Below are positions 43,546 to 54,762 of a DNA stretch of 64,000 nt, in pieces (position 1 is the stretch's first letter; each line of letters begins with the position of its first letter). The stretch covers positions 372,001 to 436,000 of the forward strand of contig MU867072.1 in NCBI GenBank assembly GCA_033725935.1, written 5' to 3'. A model generated the notes under the pieces. That model saw nothing but the letters and a program-made list of their open reading frames with translations, made no database searches and had not been told where the DNA came from. Made by a program: the position numbers and the translations under genes. This DNA is from Cladorrhinum sp. PSN259 (Eukaryota > Ascomycota > Sordariomycetes > Sordariales > Podosporaceae).

Positions 43546-44290
43546 AGGCTAGATGAATTTGTTGCAATATATCAGCAGAACCTAGCATTATACGTAAGAT
43601 GGAAAACAAAAACAAGCTTCTTTTTTGTTGACTTTGTTTTCGCGGGTAAGTTATGTTTCTATCTCTCTTTCTATGTTCTTCCAATTATTTATCCTCGCCC
43701 AATATCTGGTATAACTACACACGGCTATTATCCCTAAATACCTATTCTCAATGTCTCCAAGCTCCCTTGAACGCCCCCAAAGATGAGATTTTTCAGGTGA
43801 GCTCGAGACGCCTATGCATGTCATGCCAGCCCCCCTTTCCCAAAGTCAATAATCAGGCAAGATCTTCTTGGAACCCCAATATTAAGTCCGTGCCTCGAGT
43901 TAATTTCTCGTGCTCAATGCAGAAACAATCCAGCAGGTTATCTCTTTCCTGCTCCATCCGCAAGATAAAACCCCCCTTATCAACAGACATATTTGTAGTT
44001 GCCGAAGAATTCAACGCTTCCAAAAACGCCCGAAATAACTTCGGACTACCAAGGCCTTCTTGACCTGGAAACCCCATATTTACCATCTTCCCGGCTGGTG
44101 GCGTCGGTACACAGATGCCCTCTCCATGGCATGAAGCCGCAGGGTGGCGGTGTAAGGTGGACCTTGGCATGCTTGCGGCGGGTATGGTGACAATTTTGTA
44201 CCCCTAGACGTGATTCGGCAGGTAGAGTCTCGGATTTTGGTATCTCCGGGTCATCTCAGATGCATAACTCTGTCAAAACGCCCCTTAATC
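43546..44290. other. Intergenic, tRNA-Lys to kinase 3' end
   Basis: About 745 bp, AT-rich next to the tRNA. T-rich stretch immediately 5' of the tRNA (about 43610-43645). Two short ORFs overlap on opposite strands at 43653-44170; neither is recognisable. Confidence 0.5.
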
Positions 44291-45844
44291 CTACCCCCCA
44301 CCGCCGAGCCCGTTCTTGTTATGCGAGCCGTTGCCATTGCCCATGTATTTTTGCCCTTCGTACGTCTCAATACCCTCCATCGTATCGATGGGACTATGAT
44401 GTACGGCCATACCGGTTAGCGTACTAGCCCTTCTAACGATAGGTGCGCCGGTAGAACCGCCCGTTGTTGCCACTCTTGTCAGGACAGGACTTCTAGCCCT
44501 GCTACCTACCATCCGTTCACCTTCACACGTTAAGCATGGCCCTGCCAAAGTGCTCACGTCATACATGTGTCGAAATAGCGGGTAGAGGTCGTTGGCGAAG
44601 GGTCGTCTTCGATGATCTTCATCCATCATCCGGCGGATGTGGGGTAAAATCTGCTTTATTGCCTCCGCCGATGCTTTCCTGCTTGGATCACTGACTGACA
44701 AAGAATCGGCAATTCGAGAAAGCGTGAGAAGGTAGCTGTCTAGCCGGTCAAGACATTCAGAGTACTTGAAAACCCCAGGCATATCACAGTTGAGTTCTTG
44801 TTCCGCAAAACTAGGTCTCCTTCCCAGCAATGTTGTAGCCATTTCCAGAAATACGCAACCGAGTGAGAAAACATCTGATCTTTCGTCGCGTTTGGTTTCG
44901 TGGATGGCTTCTGGGTCCGCATATTTTAATGTTTTCCCAGTGGGACCTGAAGAATGTTGGCCTGCCTCAAAGTGCTTTGATAGACCAAAATCGGTGAGGA
45001 CAGGATAGAGAAACTCATCAATGACAACGTTCTCCGGTTTGATATCCTTGTGCCGGATTTGCACGTTGGCCTTGTGGAGGAACGCCACAGCCTGGGCCAG
45101 ACAACCGAAGTAGGTGTGTAGAAAGTCCCTACACTCAATGTTTGCAGGATCCTCGATAATTTGCTCCATGAATGTCCGAAGATTGCATTGGGCAGGTGGG
45201 TACATAGCGATCCCCAACACATGCAGTTTGATCTGTTGGCTCACTCTGAAGACAGCCCGGGCTTTTGGTCGTCGCTGCTTAACTTCGTGCGTCGAGATGC
45301 AGTAGTCTTCGAACGACGCGACGTAGACGACTATGTGGGGGTGTTTGACAGAAGCCATGGTCTGCACTTCTTCAAGAGCCTTTAACCGGACAATACTGTC
45401 CGGGCCTGGCGGTCGAGAGTTATCGTTACAAACGATGACTTTGAGGGCCAAGGGACGCCTGTAATTGTATCCATCCGGGCAAGTAACCTTGTAGACCAGA
45501 GTTGAGCCTGATTCTCCAAGGCGTTCACCGTGCTGAATGAATGGCAGTGGAGGTCTGAGGTATTCCTTATTCTGGTGGTGAAAGACCTTGTGTTTCTTTG
45601 GGTCTAGGCCGGCCCTTTGGACTGGTAAGTTCCAAGCTTCATCTATTTCACGGCCGAGTTCATCCCAGGTGAAATTTTCGTCGTCCTGGTTCTCCAAGTA
45701 CTCCCCCAGTGTGATTGGTTGTGACTGTGTGGGCTGGCTGCTTCCGTGAGAGTCGAACGACATGGCCGCTGTGGTGCTTGTGTGACAGTAGTCGGCCAAG
45801 AGAGTGATAGAAGTAATTGGCAGGTTGATCGACTCGAAGTGCAA
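44291..45844 (-). CDS. Fungal-type Ser/Thr protein kinase, HKD variant
   Basis: Single-exon ORF of 517 aa (490 aa if translation starts at the ATG at 45763, MSFDSHGSS, which I think likely). The kinase fold is complete: Gly-rich loop GERLGESGSTLVYKV (about 105-119), catalytic Lys in LALKVIV (about 131), catalytic loop HKDIKPENVV (about 264-273, Lys in place of the usual HRD Arg), Mg-binding DFGLSK, and YADPEA where APE is usual. Segment III-V carries an insert (VKQRRPKARAVFR). The ~95 residues before the kinase include TLGEYLENQDDENFTWDEL. The tail (about 440-517) is Gly/Ser/Arg-rich with a CLTC motif. It resembles the expanded, lineage-specific kinases common in Sordariomycetes, whose substrates are unknown. 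The Asp residues needed for catalysis are present, so activity is expected. Confidence 0.88.
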   Translation of the reverse strand: MHFESINLPITSITLLADYCHTSTTAAMSFDSHGSSQPTQSQPITLGEYLENQDDENFTWDELGREIDEAWNLPVQRAGLDPKKHKVFHHQNKEYLRPPLPFIQHGERLGESGSTLVYKVTCPDGYNYRRPLALKVIVCNDNSRPPGPDSIVRLKALEEVQTMASVKHPHIVVYVASFEDYCISTHEVKQRRPKARAVFRVSQQIKLHVLGIAMYPPAQCNLRTFMEQIIEDPANIECRDFLHTYFGCLAQAVAFLHKANVQIRHKDIKPENVVIDEFLYPVLTDFGLSKHFEAGQHSSGPTGKTLKYADPEAIHETKRDERSDVFSLGCVFLEMATTLLGRRPSFAEQELNCDMPGVFKYSECLDRLDSYLLTLSRIADSLSVSDPSRKASAEAIKQILPHIRRMMDEDHRRRPFANDLYPLFRHMYDVSTLAGPCLTCEGERMVGSRARSPVLTRVATTGGSTGAPIVRRASTLTGMAVHHSPIDTMEGIETYEGQKYMGNGNGSHNKNGLGGGG

Positions 45845-48800
45845 CAGACTGAGGGTTTGGTAGGTGGGAAAGAGTGACGAAGGCCTGTAGTTGACAAATA
45901 AGGCGTGGCAGCCTGGCCCGAATCCAGCATGTGGTGTAATTTGGTCTTGGGGGTGTTGACTTGGACCTTTCCTTGTTTACCAGTGGTGCAGCACTGTCAG
46001 AGGGGGAAAAAGGGGAAGAAGGCAAGAAAAGATGTCGGCGACCTGCACGTCGAATTCAGGAAGAGAACTTGAAAGAGGAAACGAATGCTACTAAAGACAA
46101 GAACGGAAAGAATCGAGAAGACTCGCGGTGACACGAAACCGGCACGACAAGGCTGAGTCGGTCTGTGGAGAGGGCCAGATTTGGCAGCACAAAACCAGGG
46201 CAGATTTACATACATGAATGGACCGTGACTTGCGACTTGTTTGGTGTTCTCGCTCGGGGAACCATCTGACTGGTTGCGTACCCAGGAGCTAATGAATTGC
46301 ACCTGGGAATAAATAGGTACCTAGACCGTTGTTTTGCCCAATGCCAGGCCTTCGGTAGACACCGATACTATGCATTGCTGTTGGGGCAGGACTCGGGGAG
46401 CTGAAAGGTTGGACGAATGAAGGACCTGGATGAGAAACCTGGAAAAAAAGAAGAGACAGCCGGATCTCAGGTGCCGGCCGGGGTCAAGGGACACACCAAA
46501 CCGAATCCTCTTGGCATTGACCATGCTTCTTGAAACTAGAATTTATCGACTTCGACATCCGTCTCAACTGCTTGTACTGCTAACACATGCTATCATCTTC
46601 TCCCGTCTTAACAGTATGCAGCAATCATTGCTTGAAACACACACCTAGACGGCCAAGACGGCGATCCCAGGCCAACGCTGACATGTCCGTTTGGTGAAAA
46701 AGGCACGGCCCGGGGCAGTGCCCACAATTTCGTGACACGTCAAGATATGCGACTGACGTACGGACACGGCCTCGCGAATCGGCGATGCAAGGCAACGGCG
46801 GTGTCGAAGCAAAAAGAGCACTCTCAAATTCATAATGGGCGTGGGTGCCTGACTGTGGGGTCCAAATGGCGTGCCCCAGCGAATCATCCAATTCGGTAGT
46901 TGAAATGGGAAGGAGCGATATAGTGAGAAGTTACACGACTTTAGGGTTGCACTAAACCGGTAATGTGCCCTATTCCAAAGGCATTTGCAGTTGACAGGTA
47001 GTGAATAACTAGCGTATCGGAACCTGCAGGTTTTTTTGATCAGTTTGCATGAGATTCTACACATCCAACCGCCAATGCCGAGTATCGCGTACCCTAACCC
47101 CCATGCCATGCAAGAAGGAGCCTCTCCTAGCCTTTCCAAAGATTCCCCGTCATCGGATATCTCCTTACGCTCACATTTAAGGTTTATGTGCCACTTCCGT
47201 CGCACTATTGACTCAATCTTGTACAATGCTGTATGGAAAATCTCTCAGTCACCAGTCACTATCACAAAGCAAGCCAGTAACGTGTTCTACCTGTATTGGT
47301 GGCGTTGAGTAACTCGGAAGATTGATTACGAGCTCCCCATGTTCTACACAAGAGCGAAGCACCGAGGTGACTATGGTGTTTCCGTTGTTCACAGCCTACG
47401 TCATAGTCCATTGTTGTTTATCGAAGCCCCTTTTTGTGTCTATCTCGAACCCAACTGCCGCCAATAGCCGTCTTCACAGCCTCCTTCGCACATAGCTGTT
47501 CAATTAGAAAAGGGATGGTCGGATTTTATCGGCCGAATAAAACCGATTCTTTGGTTGCTTCGGACGAAAGCATGTATCTCCAAGTTACTGCCGTGTTCAG
47601 GAACCTACACATGATCTGTACAGCCGAGCATCAGGAACACAAAGAGTGCTAACCTGGCTACAGACACTGACCAGAGGGGTTCACCGCAACGTTCGTACTC
47701 GGGGAATATCATAATATATCATTCTCATGATCCCAATACTTCAGTCTTAGATTCCCGATGGTCATGTAAAATCATGATCACCAAAAGAAACACGGATAAT
47801 CCAAGCCACAAACAACATCTAGATCACCCATGGGTAATTCCCTCAACATCACTGTTCGTATTCACGCTCTCCATTGCCTATGTTGACTCAGATACTCCTC
47901 AATATGGAAAGACCTTTTTGCACACCTCAGTAAAGACCTAAAATTAGACAACGAACGTCCCGAGACCACGGGACTGTCTACAAAACCCCTCAGTAATCTA
48001 CCGCCATGTAATGCTACACTAATCCTCTAAGCCCGTGGACTCTCATGATTCCTCCCCCGACACACCACAAGAGGATCGAGATTCGCAAAATCTTCCTCTT
48101 ATTGACCGCCCTTCCCGAGCAGAATCTCCCAAGGAAACCCTTTAAACGGCAACTGCCTTCTCCTCATGACCCCATATCCATATCACAAGTCACAATCACT
48201 GCCAACATTGCAATTAGATTTGCCTGTTCCACTCAATAGACCTATATACATTCTCTCATGACCTCAGCGTACTACAGCAAGGCGGAAAAAAGATCGAGAT
48301 CTGGCATTACTTTCCTCCTACACTTCGGCACACTATCATCACTGATCATGGCATTTTCCTTTGATAGGTAGAGCTTAGAGTAACAACTACGACAACAAGA
48401 TAGTACACAAGTAATTCGAGAGCAAAAGGAAAAGAAGTCAGTCCCGATAAAGTAAACAGAGAAAGATCAAGGTCCAGTTTCTGCAGGCCCTTCTTCTACT
48501 TCCTTGTCATGTTAAAAACTGCTCTTTACATTCACATTCCCAGCATCCAAGCCACAACGCACTTGACCACATTACTCTCCTCCTCCTCCTCCTCTGAAGG
48601 CAGAAGATGCAAACAATGCCCTTCTCATTTTACTCTGGCAATGCCCCAGCTACCTACCTACCTTACATTATTATAACAAGCACCGAGAAGCATCAAATCC
48701 ACAGTCAATATCATCAACCCGTCCTCACCAACATGGTAATTATCGGGGCATCTGAACCCCTAGGCGCGCCCAATCTTTTACCAGTTTCTCGAAACACTCC

Positions 48801-49729
48801 AACAGGCCAAAAGGCTAACTCGTAAAGAGAATGTTTCAGACAAAAACAGATTTTAATAAATGCTTCTAAAAGACTCAGAGAGTGACACACACACACACAC
48901 ACACACACCCCCCCTCAAAAAAAAAAAATATATATATCCATTGTTACCTTTGCTTGTTGATCAAAGTAGCAAAACAAAAATCTCACCATCAATGACTTAA
49001 TTAGCCGTCCAAGGGGGGGAGAGAGATCCCGCAAGACGACCATAATGTGACAGCGTGATATTGCAGTAGGTGATGAAACATACACTGTATCAATTGAGTT
49101 CTTCTTCTCCAAATCTTTTACCAACCACCTATCAACTCAAGAGAAAGGTTAGCAGAAACAGCTTAGAGCGCCCATACATCTGGTAGACGATTAGCCAAGT
49201 CCTGAGTAGGTAGCCCGAGCAGTGAGGGTGCCTGGAACAGGTACATGGACGAGAAGGAGGAGAACGTTTGAACGGAATGCCCTGCCAAATTTGACAAGTG
49301 CTCCTCTAGGAGGAAAGCAGCCACTCATCAGTGTCAGAAAGGTAAGCATGAAAATCAGGTGTGGCATATAAATCAACCATGCTAAAAAGAAGCATGTGTA
49401 TCTCTTTACTTTATTATAATGTATAAAGGGGTGACTCTCTGCCTCTCCATTTGCTCCTGTTACAGAAACAACTTGATGACAATTGCCCTATCAACTACAA
49501 CGATTAAAAAAAGCTATCCGTCGCTGAAATTCAAGAACGGTCAAAATGCGTGGGCTTGAAATTGACGAAAGGAACACCGCAAGCAGGCAAGCAAAGCCTC
49601 AGCTTCCGCGAGCAGCCCTAGTGATATAGCCGGCTTTGGCAGCATAATCCATTACCACACTTTGACAAGAACAAGGCTAGGGTGACACTGCAAATTCTAC
49701 CGCCCTGCAGAATATTCGCGATAGGCACT
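45845..49729. other. 3.9 kb intergenic region, kinase promoter to beta-tubulin 3' side
   Basis: No gene supported. Left ~700 bp is probably kinase promoter/leader. From 47300 to 49700 the sequence is AT-rich with many short ORFs and no motif. Contains (AC)12 at 48885-48908 followed by C6, A12 and (TA)4, and a CTCCTCCTCCTCCTCC run at about 48579-48593. Confidence 0.55.
48885..48908. repeat. (AC)12 microsatellite with adjacent C, A and TA runs
   Basis: Twelve AC dinucleotides, then a C run, an A run and four TA units within 60 bp: a compound simple-sequence tract. Confidence 0.95.
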
Positions 49730-51488
49730 TTACTCCTCGCCCTCAGCGGGGACCTCCTCCTCGTACTCCTCCTCCTCCTCATCAACACCAGCATCCTGGT
49801 ATTGCTGATACTCCGAAACGAGATCGTTCATGTTGGACTCGGCCTCAGTGAACTCCATTTCGTCCATACCCTCACCAGTGTACCAATGCAAGAAAGCCTT
49901 GCGACGGAACATGGCAGTGAACTGCTCACCAATACGCTTGAAGAGCTCCTGGATGGCAGTGGAGTTGCCGACGAAGGTAGCAGACATCTTGAGGCCGCGA
50001 GGGGGAATCGAGCAAAGAGCGGTCTGGACGTTGTTGGGGATCCACTCAACGAAGTAGGAGGAGTTCTTGTTCTGCACGTTGCGCATCTGATCCTCAACCT
50101 CCTTCATAGAGACCTTGCCGCGGCTATAGATGGGGAATTAGTAACTGGCAACAGATGAAGTAAAAGAGAAGCGCAAAAACTTACAAGATGGCAGAGCAGG
50201 TGAGGTAACGACCGTTGCGGAAGTCAGAAGCAGCCATCATGTTCTTGGGGTCGAACATCTGCTGGGTCAACTCGGGAACGGAGACGGCGCGGAAGGAGTG
50301 AGCACCACGGCTAGTAAGAGGAGCGAAGCCGACCATGAAGAAGTGCAGACGAGGGAAAGGAACCATGTTGACAGCCAACTTGCGGAGATCAGAGTTGAGC
50401 TGACCGGGGAAACGGAGAGAGACGGTGACACCGGACATGACGGCAGAAACCAGGTGGTTGAGGTCGCCATAAGAGGGGTTGGGGAGCTTGAGGGTACGCA
50501 TGCAAATGTCGTAGAGAGCCTCGTTGTCAATGCAGAAAGTCTCGTCGGAGTTCTCGACAAGCTGATGAATGGAGAGGGTAGCGTTGTAGGGCTCAACAAC
50601 GGTGTCGGAGACCTTGGGAGAGGGCACAACGGAGAAGGTGGCCATCATGCGGTCGGGGAACTCCTCACGAATCTTGGAGATAAGGAGGGTACCCATACCG
50701 GCACCGGTACCACCACCGAGAGAGTGGGTGATCTGGAAACCCTGGAGGCAGTCGCAGCCCTCAGCCTCGCGACGGACGACATCGAGGACCTGGTCGACAA
50801 GCTCGGCACCCTCAGTGTAGTGACCCTTGGCCCAGTTGTTGCCAGCACCGGACTGACCGAAGACGAAGTTGTCGGGGCGGAAGAGCTGGCCGAAGGGACC
50901 GGCACGGACAGCGTCCATGGTACCGGGCTCGAGATCGACGAGGACAGCGCGGGGAACATACTTGTTGCCCGAAGCCTGAAGAAAATACCGTTGTTAGCTT
51001 CTGCATCTCACCGACCTGACTAACTCTCAATGCCATCAACTCACCTCGTTGAAGTAGACGTTCATCCGCTCGAGCTGGAGCTCGGAGGTGCCATTGTAGA
51101 CACCATTGCTGTCGAGGCCGTGCTCGCCAGAAATGATCTGCCAGAAAGCAGCACCGATTTGGTTACCCTAGAGAAGGTGCTGTTAGTCCGACTGCTGCGC
51201 TGCCAGCCAGCCGCCCGACGGCGGACGAGGTCGGTCTATCGTCTACTTACGCACTGGCCGGTCTGGAGGTGAACCTGTGGTAGAGAGATCTAGTTAGCTA
51301 TCATGTTTATTTGCTTCTATCGCTCGTTGTTTCGCGGCTCAGACACCGGTCTGAGGTCGTCAGGGAAGCTCTGGCACGGCGTGATCCCGAGGGTGGGGTA
51401 TCAGGGGCCCAAAAAAAAAAAAAGCCGCCCGGACGCGTCGCAAGTTTATAGATGACGGATGGGTGAAGCAACTTACGATCTCACGCAT
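49730..51488 (-). CDS. tub2: Beta-tubulin, 447 aa
   Basis: Microtubule subunit. Five exons: 51477-51488 (MREI), 51251-51274 (VHLQTGQC), 51045-51167, 50185-50975 and 49730-50123; introns of 202, 83, 69 and 61 bp, all GT-AG. The exon sum is exactly 448 codons, the standard fungal length, and the last junction restores CSAIFRGKVSM. Diagnostic motifs: MREI start (also the autoregulation signal of tubulin mRNA), GTP-binding GGGTGAGMG, VVEPYNATLS, and an acidic tail DEEEEEYEEE. Residues that determine benzimidazole sensitivity are wild type: His6, Phe167, Glu198 and Phe200 (the latter two in NSDETFCIDN). Intron 1 contains a 14-A run at 51411-51424. The gene lies 895 bp downstream of and in tandem with the GCN20-like gene. 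Confidence 0.98.
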
Positions 51489-52383
51489 TTTGACTGTTTG
51501 TGTAATCCGGTTTGGAATGAAGATGAGAAAGTCGAAGGTGGGCGAGCAAAAGGGCGGATTTGCGGGCGACTTTGGGAGCGACGGCGCCAGAAAAGCAGTC
51601 GGTGGAGATTTTGGCAGGAGAGAGGAGATTTGTTGATTTTTGGGGCGAGAAATGAATGGACGACAACTCGTTCACCGCTGCTGGCAAGTGGGGATCAGGC
51701 AACTCCAATCGCAACTGAAATGGGGAAGGTCCCGGTGCTGGGTGGCCCCTGCGTCCTCGCTTGTTTACCCAGTTGTGAGAGAGAAAGAGGGGTCCTGCGC
51801 GCCGCGCTATGTCGGATTAGTGCGAGAAACATTGAATTTTGTGTGGGGAAAGGGCGACACCTCACCACATCCCAACCTCGTTTGCTTGCCAATTCGACAG
51901 GATCTCCTTGGTCGGCTTTGAGTTTGAGCTGTTTGAGCACCCATTTTGCGGCTTTCAACTATTGGACCGAGACCTTGCATTCTGAAGTGACGTCTATCTA
52001 ATCTTTAGTTTACCAGTTGTCTGGTTATGGTTTCTGCAGCCACGGGACTGTGGCGTGTCCCGCAGCAGACCTTGACTCAAGCTAAAAGAAACTCTGTGAC
52101 AGATGGGGATTGTACATGCAAGCGGTCATTCCGGACAACAGCATGAATGGATAAATGTCGGGTCTGGTTAGAGATTGAGAATCTTCGATGCCTGATTCGA
52201 TTCTGAGCAGATCATATATACATTTATCAAGGCAAACACCACCCTAATTCTAAAACGGGTGCCTAGTTGGATACAGACACTCAACGTAACCACAGAGGAA
52301 GTCTACGTCAGGGGTTCTTGGGACCATCAAGTTCATGACATTTTGATTTATATAGCACAATGAACATTAGCACAACAGAGCTT
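51489..52383. other. Intergenic, beta-tubulin promoter and GCN20-like 3' flank
   Basis: About 895 bp between two minus-strand genes. The section next to 51489 should be the tubulin promoter and leader. ORFs on the plus strand at 51459-52001 overlap it without recognisable content. Confidence 0.55.
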
Positions 52384-54762
52384 TTAATGCTGCTTGACAA
52401 CACCCGCCGCGTCTGCTTGGGCTGTGATCCTCTTCTTGTAGGCTTGGACATCGCCAGGGAACTTCTCCACCGTACCATGATCGCACACCCACAACGAAGT
52501 GCACACAGTCTGCAACATGGTGACGTCGTGAGAGACCATCAGAACACCACCCTGGAACTGCTGAAGAGCCTCAGATAGGGCATCCATAGCCTCAATATCC
52601 AAGTGATTGGACGGCTCGTCGAGAACCAGAATGTGGGGGTTGGTTAGAGCAAGGCAAGCAAAAGCAACACGAGACTTTTGACCACCGGAAAGCAAAGCCA
52701 TCTTTTGCAGACCGGTTGTACCAGTAATACCAAAGGCGCCCAGCTGGCGACGGTACTCCTCATCGGTTCTACCTGGGTAATTTTTGGCCATGAAAGAGAC
52801 GGCACTCGCATTGAGATCGAGGGCATCGACGTGGTGTTGCGCAAAGAAACCAATGCGCAGACGAGGGTTTTGTGAGATAATACCGGACGAAGGTGTAAGC
52901 TTTCCAATAAGAAGCTTGAGTACTGTCGTCTTGCCGGCACCGTTGGGCCCAACAATACCGATTCTGGAATCAAGTTGGACGTCAAGGTCCACATTCCTAA
53001 GAAGAATATTGTCTGGCATGTAGCCAAAGGTTACCTCGGACATCTGTACAATCGGGGTCGACAGTTTCTCAACATCTGGGAACTTGAACTTGACGCTATA
53101 CTCGGCCTCGGGTGCCTCAAGAACCGGCATACGCTCGAGTTTCTTGATACGAGACTGGGCTTCTGAAGACTTGGCCGCGTTGTAACGGAACTTATCAATG
53201 AAGGCCTGCAGATGGGCACGCTGTGCCATCTGGTTCTCGTATTCCCTTTTGGCCACCTTCTTGCGTTCTTCTTTGGTAGCGTAAAAGGTATCGAAGTTGG
53301 CACTGCGGTAGTAATCGAGACGCATCGAGTGCTGATGAATGATGTCGGTTGCCACCTCGTTGAGGAAGGCTCTGTCGTGAGAAACGACAAGAACGGTGCT
53401 TGGGTAGCCCTGTAGGTAATTCGAAAGGAAGGTGATGGATGGGACGTCCAACATGTTGGACGGTTCGTCAAGAAGCAAGAGATCGGGTTCGCAGAAAAGG
53501 GCACGGGCAAGGGCGAGACGCATACGCCAACCACCAGAGAAAGTCTTGGTGGCATGTTGTTGTCGTTCTGGGGAGAAACCGAGACCGGCGAGAATACTGG
53601 CAGCTCTGGACTCGGCCTTGTCGGATTCCATTTCGGCGAGCTTGCCCTGGATATCTCCAAGACGGTTATCTAGTGCTTCGCGATCCTTGTCGAGCTTGGC
53701 CGCATCGGTAGATGTGTCGGCCAAGCTTGTTCGCTGGGCCTCGATGTCTGCCAACTTTTGAGTAATTTCCTAGACTTTTCATTAGCATGATTACTCATAT
53801 GCCCGAGCGAGTAGAGAGAGGGCTTACAGCCTGTTCCTTTAGCAGAACCTTACGCCAGACATCGGCATCCAAGACGGCTTGCAAGGCCGGAGTATCGTCA
53901 CCCGTAATCTTTGACCAGCTGTCAGTCTCGGACAAAAATGAAGAATAGGTTAGGTGCCAGAAAATACCTCTTGCTCGACGTGCAGAATGGAAATGTGAGT
54001 GGGAATGGCGACATCTCTGCGAGACAGGGCTCTCAAGAGTGTAGATTTACCAATACCGTTGTTACCAACAAGACCATAACGATGACCATAAGAAAGTGTC
54101 AGAGTGGTATCTGTCAAGATTCTGAGGCCACCAATAGAAACATCGATGTTGTCGAGCTTGATGTCCTTGGACTTGCCCTGCTGACCAGCACCCAACTGCA
54201 GAGGGTTGACAGCCATGTAGAATTCCTCATATGACTGGGCCGACTCGGGCTGCTCCAGGAGGCGTGAAGCCTCATACTCAACCGTCTTGAATGTCTTCTT
54301 GCTCTGCTTGGCTGCGATTTTCCTCTCGGCCTTTTCGAGCTTCTTCTTGTCGACCTTGGACTCAACCTTCCTGACGTTGGCAGACTCGAGATCGACACCG
54401 CCAGATGAAACAGCAAGGGTAGAGGACATATTCCTCTGGGCGCTGACCTGGATGGTTTGGTCAAGACGCTTGACAGCGGGGCCCCTCTTCTCGAGGCTGT
54501 CACTGGCAGCGGCATACTTGTTGACCCATTTCTCCACAAGCCCCTGGATCTTCTCCTGAACAGCAGTATTGGGATGGCCGGCAGCAGAGATGAGCAAGCC
54601 TGTGATGAAGATGGCCGCCTCCTCTAGCGGGGAGCTGGTGGTGTCCTCGGTCTGCGAGGTCGATTCGTGGACCAAGTAGCCGGCAGCATACTCGGAGACC
54701 ACGGGGTCAATGCTTGGAATCAATGTCCGAATTTCGGTATCCATGGCGAACGATTTGGACAA
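52384..54762 (-). CDS. GCN20: ABCF ATPase, GCN20 type
   Basis: Soluble ABC protein of the translation apparatus; yeast Gcn20 acts with Gcn1 on ribosomes to activate Gcn2 during amino-acid starvation. Three exons: 53968-54762, 53828-53908 and 52384-53769, introns of 59 and 58 bp. The product is 753 aa, essentially the length of yeast Gcn20. The N-terminal ~195 residues contain the Gcn1-binding-type region (VEKWVNKYAAASDSLEKRG) and a Lys-rich helix. ABC1: Walker A GNNGIGKST, signature FSGGWRMRLALARAL, Walker B LLLLDEPSNMLD. The linker helices follow (KREYENQMAQRAHLQAFIDKF). ABC2: GPNGAGKTT, LSGGQKSRVAFA, ILVLDEPSNHLD. No transmembrane segment is present, as expected for ABCF proteins. Start at 54762 (MSKSFAM); the ATG at 54744 is an alternative. 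The DEPSN form, rather than the more usual DEPTN, occurs in both Walker B sites. Confidence 0.96.

Noticed and set aside
50298..51023. 241-codon antisense ORF across beta-tubulin
   Set aside because: A shadow of strongly biased tubulin codon use; the real frame is unambiguous.
53031..53660. 209-codon alternative-frame ORF within the GCN20-like gene
   Set aside because: Off-frame shadow of exon 3 on the same strand.
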